Assembly (NCBI GenBank): GCA_937958625.1
Contig: CALGNO010000174.1
Location: 1-61,640, forward strand
Source of the DNA: an uncultured Neomegalonema sp.
GTDB taxonomy: Bacteria; Pseudomonadota; Alphaproteobacteria; Rhodobacterales; Rhodobacteraceae
Direction of reading: 5' to 3'
DNA: 61,640 nt
Program-made: the position numbers and the translations under genes
Notes under the pieces: generated by a model
Told to the model about the DNA's origin: nothing
Databases searched by the model: none
The model's input: the letters and a program-made list of their open reading frames with translations, nothing else
In this document: positions 17,323 to 26,400 of the stretch, one piece after another
Numbering within the stretch: position 1 is the stretch's first letter
Layout: each line of letters begins with the position of its first letter

Positions 17323-17622
17323 TTAGGGAGAGTCCTCAGGTTGCAAAACTGATCGTTTTTGTGTTTGCGAGCGTGCCGGGCGTTTAGGTTGCTGAAGCAC
17401 TGAGCGTACTTCTTCAGAATCAACGACCAGGGCGGGAATGCCCAATTCGCCCGACATGCGTTTAACGATTCTCAGGGCACCTTGGTGAATCAAGCTCACG
17501 ATCTGAGGAACTTTACACCGAGCCTTCATGGCCGCCATCCTGATTGAACAATGGTCAGGTTCGATAGTCTCAACCACCGAGCTTGCCATTAGAAGAACGG
17601 CCAGGAGTCCTGTAATCTCCCT
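17323..17622 (-). pseudogene. tniQ: Out-of-frame C-terminal tail of TniQ
   Basis: Reading the minus strand in the adjacent frame from the GGG tract at 17619-17621 gives EITGLLAVLLMASSVVETIE, then IRMAAMKARCKVPQIVSLIH, then IPALVVDSEEVRSVL. This is a helix-turn-helix-like tail of the kind that ends many TniQ proteins. The main tniQ frame instead closes after 14 unrelated residues. A single G indel in GAGGGAG would join the two. It could be a true decay mutation or a base-calling error. Confidence 0.6.
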
Positions 17623-18880
17623 CTCGGAATACCGCAGATTGCTGTTCGGACAACCTTCCTTGGGGGGTTATGAGCCGTTCTCTCACAAGACCATGGAACA
17701 TCCTTTCCGTAACTCGCAGGATTTCTCTCGCACGGCACTCCAGAACAAGATTCTTGGCCTCGGATTTAATTCGCGGCAGATCGTGTGACGCGATGTAGCG
17801 AGGAAACTCGAGTTTCCCTGTTTCGGCATTCGTCGAGCCAAACTCCAACTCCCGAAGCGCAAGTTCGAAGATGTGAGGTTTCAAGCGCAAGTGACGGCCT
17901 GCCAAATCGCGCGGATACAAGAGGCGCTCCTTGCAGGTTCGGCCCAAAATTTCTCCACCCTTCTGAACCGGATAATTCTCGAAGACGTATCTACTCACAA
18001 TGTCCGCGACGGGCGCATAGGCAGGTTGACCACTGACCACGGTCAGCCATCTGTAAAATGGGCCAAGATCGGCACCGAAACTTGAACCTCCGTCCTCGTC
18101 TGCACGCCGGAAATTCTGCAAGGAGTCTATCAACCCGTTCGGTCCTTTGGTGAGGGCATCAAACCCGACTTCCCCGGCCTCCCAAAGCTGATGCTCCGAA
18201 CACTCGCTGACCTTTACCGCCTTACCGAACAGCAACAAGACGCCGAGCATTTCGCACGTGCGCGCCACGACATAGAGCGGTCGATGATCCAACCACCGAT
18301 ATTTGCGAACATTGTTCAACCGCCCGACTATGTACCGTTCGAGACGAGAGTTGGTTCTCGGTGCATTTGGTATGCCCTGACTCCGCACGAAGTCGATATG
18401 CCGATCAACGAGAACGCAGAAATCGTAACTGTCAGCGCTGTACTTTTCCCTTGGCAGCTCGACGAGTGGAATACCGTGATACTCGCAGTTTCGGATGGTG
18501 TTCAATTGCCAACTGGCTCTGCGCGCCGAGCCGTAGCGCCCCCGATCTCGTAGATCGCCCTCAATGCACTCTGGGCAGACACGAACCCGTGTGCGACATA
18601 GCAAGGCTCGGTTCACCTCTTGCGAGCGCACGAGATAGTTGCCTTGTTTCACAAGTTGGATGGAATTGGCCTGGAGGGTGTCGAGCGCCATTCCCGAAAA
18701 TCTAGCTAAGGCCGCAAGAGCATCAGACTTACCGTTGATGATGCCATTCCAATCGAGGCCAATGTCGCGGCAAAAATCGGTAACGCATGGCGAGCCGTTT
18801 TCCGCAGCCAAGCGTGACGTGAACGACGTCACGGTTTCGTCAGCTAGGATAGGGAGCGTGACGGGGAGAACCGGTGTCAT
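17570..18880 (-). CDS. tniQ: TniQ/TnsD-like transposition target-selection protein (probably frameshifted)
   Basis: Protein of 436 residues as it stands. The N-terminal part (LPILADETVTSFTSRLAAENG) and a zinc-finger region (VRVCPECIEGDL near 100, then NTIRNCEYHGIPLVEL near 128-143) identify the TniQ family, which links the TniB/TnsC ATPase to a target site. The last 14 residues look unrelated, and a better C-terminus continues in the next frame to 17323. ATG 18880 overlaps the restored stop of tniB by ATGA, fitting a coupled operon. No Cas genes or CRISPR array are seen, so there is no sign of RNA guidance. Confidence 0.82.
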   Translation of the reverse strand: MTPVLPVTLPILADETVTSFTSRLAAENGSPCVTDFCRDIGLDWNGIINGKSDALAALARFSGMALDTLQANSIQLVKQGNYLVRSQEVNRALLCRTRVRVCPECIEGDLRDRGRYGSARRASWQLNTIRNCEYHGIPLVELPREKYSADSYDFCVLVDRHIDFVRSQGIPNAPRTNSRLERYIVGRLNNVRKYRWLDHRPLYVVARTCEMLGVLLLFGKAVKVSECSEHQLWEAGEVGFDALTKGPNGLIDSLQNFRRADEDGGSSFGADLGPFYRWLTVVSGQPAYAPVADIVSRYVFENYPVQKGGEILGRTCKERLLYPRDLAGRHLRLKPHIFELALRELEFGSTNAETGKLEFPRYIASHDLPRIKSEAKNLVLECRAREILRVTERMFHGLVRERLITPQGRLSEQQSAVFREGDYRTPGRSSNGKLGG

Positions 18881-18896
18881 GCAGCCCCCTGAGCGT

Positions 18897-19850
18897 CTAG
18901 GCTGCCGAACAACCGCTGTACGTCCAACCGGTCGTACCCATCAATGACAAAGGGATCATCCCATCGACGCAACCAATCCGCCGCCGAAAGAATGCAGCGA
19001 ATTCCTTCAGTCCTACAGACTCACATCCCGCGAAAAGCGCTTCTTCGATAGCGCCGATGATAACTTCGATGGTGAGACCAAACTCGCCTTTGCCCGCATG
19101 GATGAGCCGGTCAGCAAAGCTCTCAGATTTGATGTCGTCATCCGCTTCCAATGCTGCTTTTTCAAGATAGGCAAACAAAATTCCGGTGATCTCATCGCCG
19201 TCAAGAGCCATGGAGATCGGAGCAAACTTGACAGGAAAAATGCGCCTCGACAGTTGAGGATCGTAATTCAGTAAATCCCCGAGTGACGGCATTCCAGAGA
19301 GGATCAGACCAACAGGCCACTCCTTGTTCTGCATCAGCGATTTGAGGGTGTTCACGACTGCTGCTCTTTCGCGGTCGCTTTGGCTTAAGGCAAGGTCTTG
19401 TGCTTCATCTACGTGCAAGAAAAGAGTTTGCCTCTGCTTTAGATGATGCCTGACCATGTCCCAGATGATAGCTGCTGGTTTATCGCGGCGCAGCGGATAT
19501 CCAAGCGCGTTGAGCGCCGTCTGACCGACGTATTTTAGAGTGGCGGGCGATGGCACTTGGAAGCTGATAATCTCGGCGTATCGCAAGTCTTCCGGCGGTC
19601 GGAAAATTGCTGGATGCCTTGATATCATTCGATCAATAGCGGTCGTTTTGCCGCTTCCACTTGACCCGATGACCGCGATACCACGCGCCTCGACGGTCAT
19701 ATCGTTCTCGATCTCCGCACGCCGCCGCTGCAAGAGCCGACCGAACTGATCGCTCAACGACTCGAAACGATCATTGCTGATAAACATTGATCGGAGCGCG
19801 GCGATCTTTGCGCCAATTTCCGCTGCAACTTCCTCGCCCATATCAATCAT
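18897..19850 (-). CDS. tniB: TniB/TnsC-like AAA ATPase (probably frameshifted near the end)
   Basis: AAA regulator of 317 residues. Walker A is GSSGSGKTT near residue 62, Walker B is FLHVDEAQDLAL near 145-155, and LSGMPSLGDLL and SRRIFPVKF are typical of TniB. It would bridge the transposase and TniQ and filter targets. The final 21 residues look wrong: in the next frame the DNA gives DPFVIDGYDRLDVQRLF, a normal-looking end, closing at 18877 with an ATGA overlap to tniQ. One missing G in GATGGGATG (18960-18962) would explain it. The start overlaps the tniA stop by 8 bases. Confidence 0.85.
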   Translation of the reverse strand: MIDMGEEVAAEIGAKIAALRSMFISNDRFESLSDQFGRLLQRRRAEIENDMTVEARGIAVIGSSGSGKTTAIDRMISRHPAIFRPPEDLRYAEIISFQVPSPATLKYVGQTALNALGYPLRRDKPAAIIWDMVRHHLKQRQTLFLHVDEAQDLALSQSDRERAAVVNTLKSLMQNKEWPVGLILSGMPSLGDLLNYDPQLSRRIFPVKFAPISMALDGDEITGILFAYLEKAALEADDDIKSESFADRLIHAGKGEFGLTIEVIIGAIEEALFAGCESVGLKEFAAFFRRRIGCVDGMIPLSLMGTTGWTYSGCSAA

Positions 19851-21990
19851 CCTCCAAGCGCCACCGAGGTGGTCGTGGAGGATGCAAGCGCTCCTCTTGG
19901 TCCGGAGATTGAAATCTGCCTTCGGTGTGGGCGCGTTGGTCGTCTGGCAGGCGATCGGGATCGATTACGTTCCCGAAGAGATCGGCATCGCCATCAGGTA
20001 TGACCGTTGCGCGATCCGGGACAATTGTAAGACCGAGAAACAAGCGATCATGCTCTCGTTCGAATTGCGCTTCGGTGATCGTGGGCGGCGACAGGTTTAA
20101 GCGTTCCATCGCTTCTCGGTTGATTTGGGATATGCCCTTGAACGCCGCTGCAATGGTCTTCTCATGCACAGCGGAGTCGCCCGCATGTTGCGTACGAATC
20201 TGGCGCGCAACATGTTTCCACTCAGCCAGTGACACGCCATCAAAGTTCGACTGCAGCGCTCTCGCGGGATGCCACATTCCGTTCAACCAGATAACGATCC
20301 ACCCCAAGTTTGACGTATCGGCACTGATTAATGCAGTCTTCTCGTGTCCGTGAAGATACTGCTGCCGAAGAGCATCGCAGGTATAACTGAGCCCGAAGGC
20401 CAGAACGCCTTTCCCAGAAATTCGCCGCGTCATCCTCCGACCGAAAATCGCGCGACGGGTTGTTCCGCATGGTCTGCTCCGAACACCATATTTATCGGCA
20501 AGCCGATTCCAGCAATTGGCGGGTGTCTCGCCCTTGAGCCCCGCATGACCTGAGTTGTGATAGACGTCGACCACATAGCGCACTAATACCTCCATGAGGC
20601 TGTCATCGGTGTGGCAGGCCAATTGCTCTGTCGGATAGTCACCCCGTTCTTCTGGATTGGAGAATGTCCTTCCTGAAAGGAGTGGCATCAATCGGGTGCC
20701 ATAGGTTTTGAACATCCGTTCAATGGTTCCCCTCAGTCTTGGAATTCCTCCAGGAGGTTGTTCAATCGTCCCCCCAAGATCGAGGACTGCGCTACGAAAC
20801 TCCTCCGAAACAAAAGCGCCGCCTAGGTCGGTGACAATTGCTCCGATACCGCCGTGCTGGCTCCATCGCCCTTCGCAACGAGCGGCAGCAGAGATTTTGC
20901 TTTTGTCGCTGACGATCTGCTCGAGGGTCTGGACGGCGTCAGCGGATGATGGGGCCTCGGCAAGGCGCATTGCCAGAATGCAGCGTGTGGCGCAGTCGAT
21001 TGCGGCGTATAACCACCGCCGCCCTTTCTCCAAGCTATCGAGCTGTTTTTTGTCCAATCCAGCCAGCGCGCCGCTGTTCAGCAGCAGCGTTTAGAGATCG
21101 ACCTGCCATTCATCGATTTCAACTCGCTCCATTGGGTGGAGCGCTTCGACACCCAACTCAAAGAGTGCAAACTTTCGGTTCGCGGCATCGGCACCATGCC
21201 TCTTGAGGTATACATTAAAAGGATCTAGCGCATTGATCCGCCGGATGATGGTTCTTTTCGACGGAACGATAAGGGGCTCATCCCCGCGTTCGACACGCCG
21301 CAAATTCTCTTCCCGAAAACGCGCTATGGTGTCGTTGCTTACCGCGATCCGTGTCAGGCGCTTAGGATCAGCGTAGCGATCGACACATATCGACAACAGC
21401 TCTTCGGTTGCGCTGTCGAAGCGGTCTGAGCGGTTCCCCTTCTGAAACGTCTTTGGCACCAAAGCGAGTGGCGAGAAACCGGCGCTCTCGTATCGCCGCA
21501 CCCAACTGAGCAGGCTGCAAGGACAAGGCGCTTTTCGGACAAAACGTTTCGTGCCAGCTCGCGATGTCTGTCCGATCGATTGGCACCCTGCATCGATCAG
21601 ATTAACGTCACGCTCGAGAGCTTCAATTCTTTCAGAGACACTCGTCTCCGTTCGTTTGACAAGTCCGCCCCGTTCGAGCGCCAGAAACGCATCGCAATAG
21701 GCCTGCTTCCATAAGACATCAGAGCGTATGTCGCCCGGAAGATCGGACAGCCGATCCACCTTGGCATATAATTGCATTTGCGCCCGATCTGGACTGAAGT
21801 ATCCGCGTTCTACTCGGAAATTTGGTGCTTCAAGGAAGTCAGCGATCTGATTGTGTCGATAGCTTGTGGATGCGCCGGGTCGCATCAACGGCTCCAGCAC
21901 GATGCCATCTTGCGATTGCCGGATCACGCGGTGGGGATCGCCATCTATCAGGATGCGATCATGCTCAGAGAACCGGATATGATCGGTCAT
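19843..21990 (-). pseudogene. tniA: TniA/TnsB-like DDE transposase interrupted by an in-frame stop
   Basis: Reading from ATG 21990, the frame is open for 299 codons to VEIDEWQVDL, then meets TAA (21091-21093). It continues in the same frame as TLLLNSGALAGLDKKQ through to 19843, for about 715 codons in all, the normal transposase size. The first catalytic Asp (in IDEW) is before the stop; the second (IVTDLGGAF) and the Glu (RGTIERMFK) are after it. A C-to-T change of a CAA codon would create the stop. The track's lower ORF start (TTG 21057) is not a credible initiation. The start overlaps tnsA by ATGA. Unless the stop is read through or is an error, transposase is not made. Confidence 0.85.
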
Positions 21991-22676
21991 GCCGATACCT
22001 CCACCGAGAGCCACGATTGGAATGTCAGTGCGAGAGGATCAAGTATTCCAAGGCCGCCTGAGTATATCGCGCGCACGACAGCCCGATACGCCCTACCACC
22101 GAACCCTGACATCTCAATGATGTCGGCTACTGTTGCGCCCTTGATTAGCGACGCAGCAATTCTTGCGACTTCCGCGTCTGCCTCACCATCTTGATCTCGA
22201 CGAAATTCGTGGAACCGGGCCGCGATCGCTGCTTTCCGTTTGTCGATCTGTCGGTCGGTTACGAGAACGACATCGTCGGCGAAGTCAGGTCTGACCGCTG
22301 ATCGAATCGACTGCAACTCTTCGAGAAATCGCCGTTTATGAACCAGCTTTTCCGGCTTGATCGCTGTGGCGATTCTTCGACCTGACTCAAACGTTACGAG
22401 GAAATCGAACGTATGAGTTCGACGACGCCCTCGCGCATCTCGATAGGCAATGGCAGGCGGCTGATCCCAGATGTCGTGAACGTCTCGTCGCGCGAGCGTA
22501 AGCAGCAAGAAGCGGTGCTCAAGTTTGCTTTCGAAGACGATACGTCTTGGACGATTGTCCGCTGGGAGCTGTGCAACAAGCTCTCCGCGAAGGCTCGCTC
22601 TGGATCGACGTGCGATCCGTCTGGTTGCTTTGCTCGGCGCAGGTGGCTCATAGGTTTTGAGTGCTTGTACCGTCAT
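21987..22676 (-). CDS. tnsA: TnsA-like transposon-end endonuclease
   Basis: Protein of 229 residues resembling the TnsA family, which cuts the 5' ends so that Tn7-type elements move by cut-and-paste. The nuclease motif is present: Glu in FESKLEHRFLLL (about 49-53), Asp in THTFDFLV (91), and Lys in ATAIKPEK (107), matching E-D-xK. The residue before that Lys is Ile, where Glu/Gln-x-Lys is commoner. A C-terminal helical domain follows (SLIKGATVADIIEMSGFGGRAY). First gene of a four-gene operon; its stop overlaps the tniA start. Presence of TnsA separates this from Tn402/Tn5053-type elements, which lack it. Confidence 0.75.
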   Translation of the reverse strand: MTVQALKTYEPPAPSKATRRIARRSRASLRGELVAQLPADNRPRRIVFESKLEHRFLLLTLARRDVHDIWDQPPAIAYRDARGRRRTHTFDFLVTFESGRRIATAIKPEKLVHKRRFLEELQSIRSAVRPDFADDVVLVTDRQIDKRKAAIAARFHEFRRDQDGEADAEVARIAASLIKGATVADIIEMSGFGGRAYRAVVRAIYSGGLGILDPLALTFQSWLSVEVSA

Positions 22677-22868
22677 GTTGTTTCGAGACAGCCGTCCCCG
22701 TTCGCGATCCCGAGAACCACGCTACGAGGGAGGTGATGACCCGCCCTTCATCTGAAATTTGGATGATCGTGACCAACCCACCAACGCAGAGCGATTGCGT
22801 CGGCAGGTTGACTTTTCACGTCTGAAAAGAGATGAAGGGACGTCGCAGAGAATCGACGAGATTTCTTG

Positions 22869-22910
22869 AAAGGCCTTGAGAGTTAGCGCTCTTGAGGCCT
22901 TTTCTCTTTT
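22869..22910 (+). terminator. Imperfect hairpin with T-rich tail
   Basis: AAAGGCCTTGAGAG and CTCTTGAGGCCTTTT pair over 12 positions with a two-base internal mismatch and a TTAGCG loop, followed on the plus strand by CTCTTTT. It lies between the HTH gene and tnsA. On the minus strand only TTTC follows, so it is at best a weak terminator or attenuator between the HTH gene and the transposition operon. The rest of 22677-22939 shows nothing recognisable. Confidence 0.5.
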
Positions 22911-22939
22911 CGAACTATTCTACTGGTTCATTGATCCCC

Positions 22940-23161
22940 CTATTCCGTTTTCAAATACCTGTCGGGCCAAAGTGCTTCGGGCGTTGTTCCCAGCTTCGAT
23001 GCGATGGCCGATTGGATGCGGTGAGATTTTCTGTAGCCTTGGCTGACGGTCGTTACCGTGCTCTGAGCCACCCCGAGGTCGCGGGCAACCTCGCTGAGCG
23101 ACGTGCCCGCCATTCTGAGTTGATATTTTATCGTCTCATGGAATGTGCCAGGCTGTTCCAC
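22940..23161 (-). CDS. Ner/Nlp-like helix-turn-helix protein
   Basis: DNA-binding protein of 73 residues. The helix-turn-helix is SLSEVARDLGVAQSTVTTVSQ, and the C-terminal GTTPEALWPDRY is characteristic of the Ner family (Mu Ner, SfsB/Nlp), which represses transposase or phage early promoters. It precedes tnsA in the same orientation, with a 260-bp gap holding a hairpin. By position it likely regulates itself and perhaps the transposition operon; the 20-bp repeats about 95-155 bases upstream could be its operators. Confidence 0.75.
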   Translation of the reverse strand: MEQPGTFHETIKYQLRMAGTSLSEVARDLGVAQSTVTTVSQGYRKSHRIQSAIASKLGTTPEALWPDRYLKTE

Positions 23162-23230
23162 TAACGCTTCCTTAGTCTATGTTGCTCGACTATGGGGACA
23201 GAGTCAGTAATTGCGACATCTGTCAAATAT

Positions 23231-23249
23231 AATTCTCATCGAGAGAATT
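23231..23249. repeat. Short palindrome AATTCTC-ATCGA-GAGAATT
   Basis: A perfect 7-bp inverted repeat with a five-base spacer sits between the HTH gene and the 20-bp repeat array. It could be a dimer operator for the HTH protein. Nothing else supports a function. Confidence 0.4.
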
Positions 23250-23254
23250 AATGT

Positions 23255-23314
23255 ATTGAATAAAATCGTTCAATACTGACGAAAATCGGTCGGCACTGAA
23301 CAATATCGGTCAGT
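23255..23314. repeat. Three tandem 20-bp repeats, candidate TnsB-binding sites or operators
   Basis: Three units lie head to tail with exact 20-bp spacing: ATTGAATAAAATCGTTCAAT, ACTGACGAAAATCGGTCGGC and ACTGAACAATATCGGTCAGT. Units 2 and 3 agree at 14 of the first 17 positions. A partial inverted copy (GTCGATTTTC, 23319-23328) follows. The region is AT-rich. Spaced direct repeats of this size beside tnsA are what a Tn7-like end looks like, but an operator for the adjacent HTH protein is an alternative. The surrounding 23162-23442 has no gene. Confidence 0.6.
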
Positions 23315-23442
23315 TGTTGTCGATTTTCATGCTAACGAAAAATTTAGCGACTTCATTCACTCATCCATTTTTTCTCAAAAGCATAATACCTTCGATCTAA
23401 CGCTGGTGGAAAACACCGCTACCGACGATCCGCTGAGCGATG

Positions 23443-26400
23443 TCAATGTCTCTCATATCGGGTGATGACCTGATCGACATCGTAGATGTCGGCTGCGAGA
23501 AACCGGTCAAAGAGGTCGAGTGCATCCTGACGTTCAGGTGCGTCGTCGCCAAATCCCTCATACGCTCCCATGATCATCTTGCCCACGTTGGTCAGTGCTC
23601 CATGACCCATCTGCGTTCTGATGAACTCATCATCGTCCTCGCCAAAGGCGACAAGGCGCTTGGATGCTTCGAGTGCCAAGCGTGGGTGCTGGTCGGCAAG
23701 GTCGTCGAGTCGCATCGTCAAACGTTCCGAGCGCTGTAAGAATGCTTCGGAAGCAATGAACTGCTCGACTAAACGGAGCGGCTTCCCGCCCTCTTCCAGT
23801 ATCGCATGCCAGTCTAACCGGTATGCTTGGCGCTTTACGTCGGGATCGTCATCCGATGCAAATGTTTCGAGCCAGGTCATTGCCAACTCGGCTCCATGGA
23901 TGTCGTAGAGAAAATCCTTTGCAGCGAGAGCGGCAGCGCGTCGGGCGATTGCGGAGTCCGACATGTATGGCTCGTAATCGTTTAACGGCCGCTCGCCGAT
24001 AAGAACCTCACCTGACATCCAGAGTAAGGCCAAGGCTTCAAGGGCAGGATGTCCGTGTGAAAACATCGCAGTATAGAGAAACTCCAGGTGCTCCGATCGT
24101 TGGCATCGGGCCCAATTGTAGCCGCGTATTGCAGGCTGGGTCGCGACTATACGGAGATCGCGACGCGCTAGGCGGGCGAGCAGGATAAAGCCCCGTTCGC
24201 GTTCTTGAGTCGATATGGCAAGAATCGGCTCAACCAGCAGCGCCAGAACGTCCGAGTCAGCCTCTTCATCGACACGCTCGTCGACCAGATCGGCGAGTTC
24301 TTCGTATCGTAAACTTTTTTCCCACAGTGCCGCATTGACCGCCTTCAAGGCCGCGAGGCGACACCCTGCGCTGCCATAGGAATAAAAACCGCCACCACTG
24401 TGCCGATCGAAGATGGTTTCGACCGAGTAGGCACCCTGTAGCTCGTTCGGATCGTCATCGTCGCTGCGACCAAAACTTGGAGGTGGACCATTTTTGACAA
24501 GGTCGATGACTCTCAGGAAGACTCGGTCGTCGAGCAGGAGTGCGGGGCGTGAACTCACCAGATAGATGAACGCTCGTTCGCCATCATCGCTCGGAAATGT
24601 TCCCACGTATTGAAGAGCGCACAACAGGTCCTCGTCTGGTAAGTCCGAACCTCGCAGACCCTCAAGTATTTCTGCCGGGTAGACCGGATTGATATCGGAC
24701 GGTATCTGGTAAAGCAGAGCGGCAAATCGTTCTGGCTCTTGCTTCGTGCGCTCCCTCAGTACATGGGCGAGTTCACGAGCGCCACCCCGAACGTAGTCAT
24801 CCAAATATTCACGCGAGTCTTCCGAATCGTAGGACCGCATGGCTGATAGCCACGCGGCATCGTTCATTTTTTCGAGCGCATCCGACTTGATCGGTGAACC
24901 TACGGTTCCGCCCTTCGACGTTTCCTCCTTCGGCTCTGGTTCATTCACAAACTTCCGTTTCAGGACGTTGAGTTGCGCTTGGTAGCGGCTCGAAAACACT
25001 TTAAAGCCGATATGCTGTGCGATCGCCCACTGTTCGTATCCATTTCTCCTCAATTCATAAGTCAGCCAAGGGTCGTCTCTCACGATCTCGCGTAGCGCAC
25101 GTCCTTCAGCCTTACTCTCGCGCACGATTCTCGCGATACGCTCATGTTCGGGTCTGTAGGTGAAGACGCGATCCTCAAGTCGCTGCCAGTCCAAATCCCG
25201 CAGGAACGGTCGTACGGCCCGTGCCGCCTCCGCAGCCCCCTTCCAGCGCAGGGTGTATCCGCCCGCTTCAAACAAGTTGGGATGATCGATGACTTCGACG
25301 AAGAAGTCGGCACAAGCTTCTCCGCCTGACGCGATAGCCGCCAATCGATAGCGGAGCAGAACCGGATCGCAATCCGGTGCGATCAGGGAAGCGAATTTGC
25401 GCGCGACTTCTGGTGCATCGTTCGCAACGGCCTTCAAGCTGTCGGTGACGAGGCCTCCCCATGTTTCGCTGCGAATCGATACTTCCCACATGAGCTCTCC
25501 AGCATGACTCCATCCGTCACGGGGTCGGGCCAGCGCTTCGAGAAAGAGAGGGCCCACCTCGGTGAGAAACGCTCCTGGCGCTTTCTCCACCATCTCTTTC
25601 GCATGGTAATCGGGGCGTCGCCGTTCGCTTCCTTCCTTCAGAAAGGGCTGCTCAAGCGGATTTAGGACCATCCATCGCCTGTACCATGCTGCCATGATAC
25701 GGGCACCGACGCTGGCATGTTTACCGCTCCATCCGGCCCAGATTTTGTCGAATCGCTGATCCGTTTCGAAGGCCCTTGCGGGAAGCGTCGCGATGAGCTC
25801 GCACAGAAAGTCCGCGACAAGGTCCGCCTCCCTCTCAACCCGAAGAAAGCCTAAATTGTTCAGCACATTGACCGTTTCATCTGGACGATCGAGCAGGAAG
25901 CGTCGCAGTACATCGGTACAGGAACGCGGATCGTTCTCCATGCCGATCCGAAGCCGCGTCAAAGCACAATTCTTCCAAGGCTCATCCTGTCGAAGCCACT
26001 CATCGAGGATGCCCGACGAAATGAGGATACCGAGCCAGCCCTTTCCGAAGATCGCTTTGCGTGTGAGGCGATCAGGCTTGCCAGCTCCCGAGAGGGACAG
26101 CACTGCATCAAGTTCGAATCCCGTCGGTCCCGTCAGGTCTGAGAGCCAGCTCGCGACCGCATCCTTGATATGATAGCGAATATCGGGATTGGAGAGGATA
26201 GAGCGAAGGTCTCGCCGATAATCGGCTGGTGCCGAAAGCCGCATGTAGGCAAGAATTTGTCTAACTTGGGTTCTGCGAAACAGCTGCTGTTCGTCATCGG
26301 TTAGCCAGTCTTCCAGGCGTTTGCCCGTGGCGACGAAGTCGCGGGCGTAGATGACATCGAAGTAACTTTCGTGTTGGAATTGTATTTGTCCGTGGTCGAC

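Larger units (their letters stand above)
17323..23314 (-). mobile_element. Tn7-like transposon core (tnsA-tniA-tniB-tniQ), decayed
   Basis: Four coupled genes in the order nuclease, DDE transposase, AAA ATPase, TniQ, preceded by a small HTH gene and a 20-bp repeat array. This is the arrangement of Tn7-like elements, whose tns operon reads inward from one end. Cargo would then lie to the left (17.2 back to about 13 kb). At least one lesion (the tniA stop), and probably three, disable it. Both ends and the target duplication are undefined, so the boundaries given cover only the recognisable core. Confidence 0.75.

Noticed and set aside
17168-23442. CRISPR-guided transposon (CAST)
   Set aside because: TnsA, TniA, TniB and TniQ are present, but no cas gene, no CRISPR array and no crRNA-like repeat was found near them.
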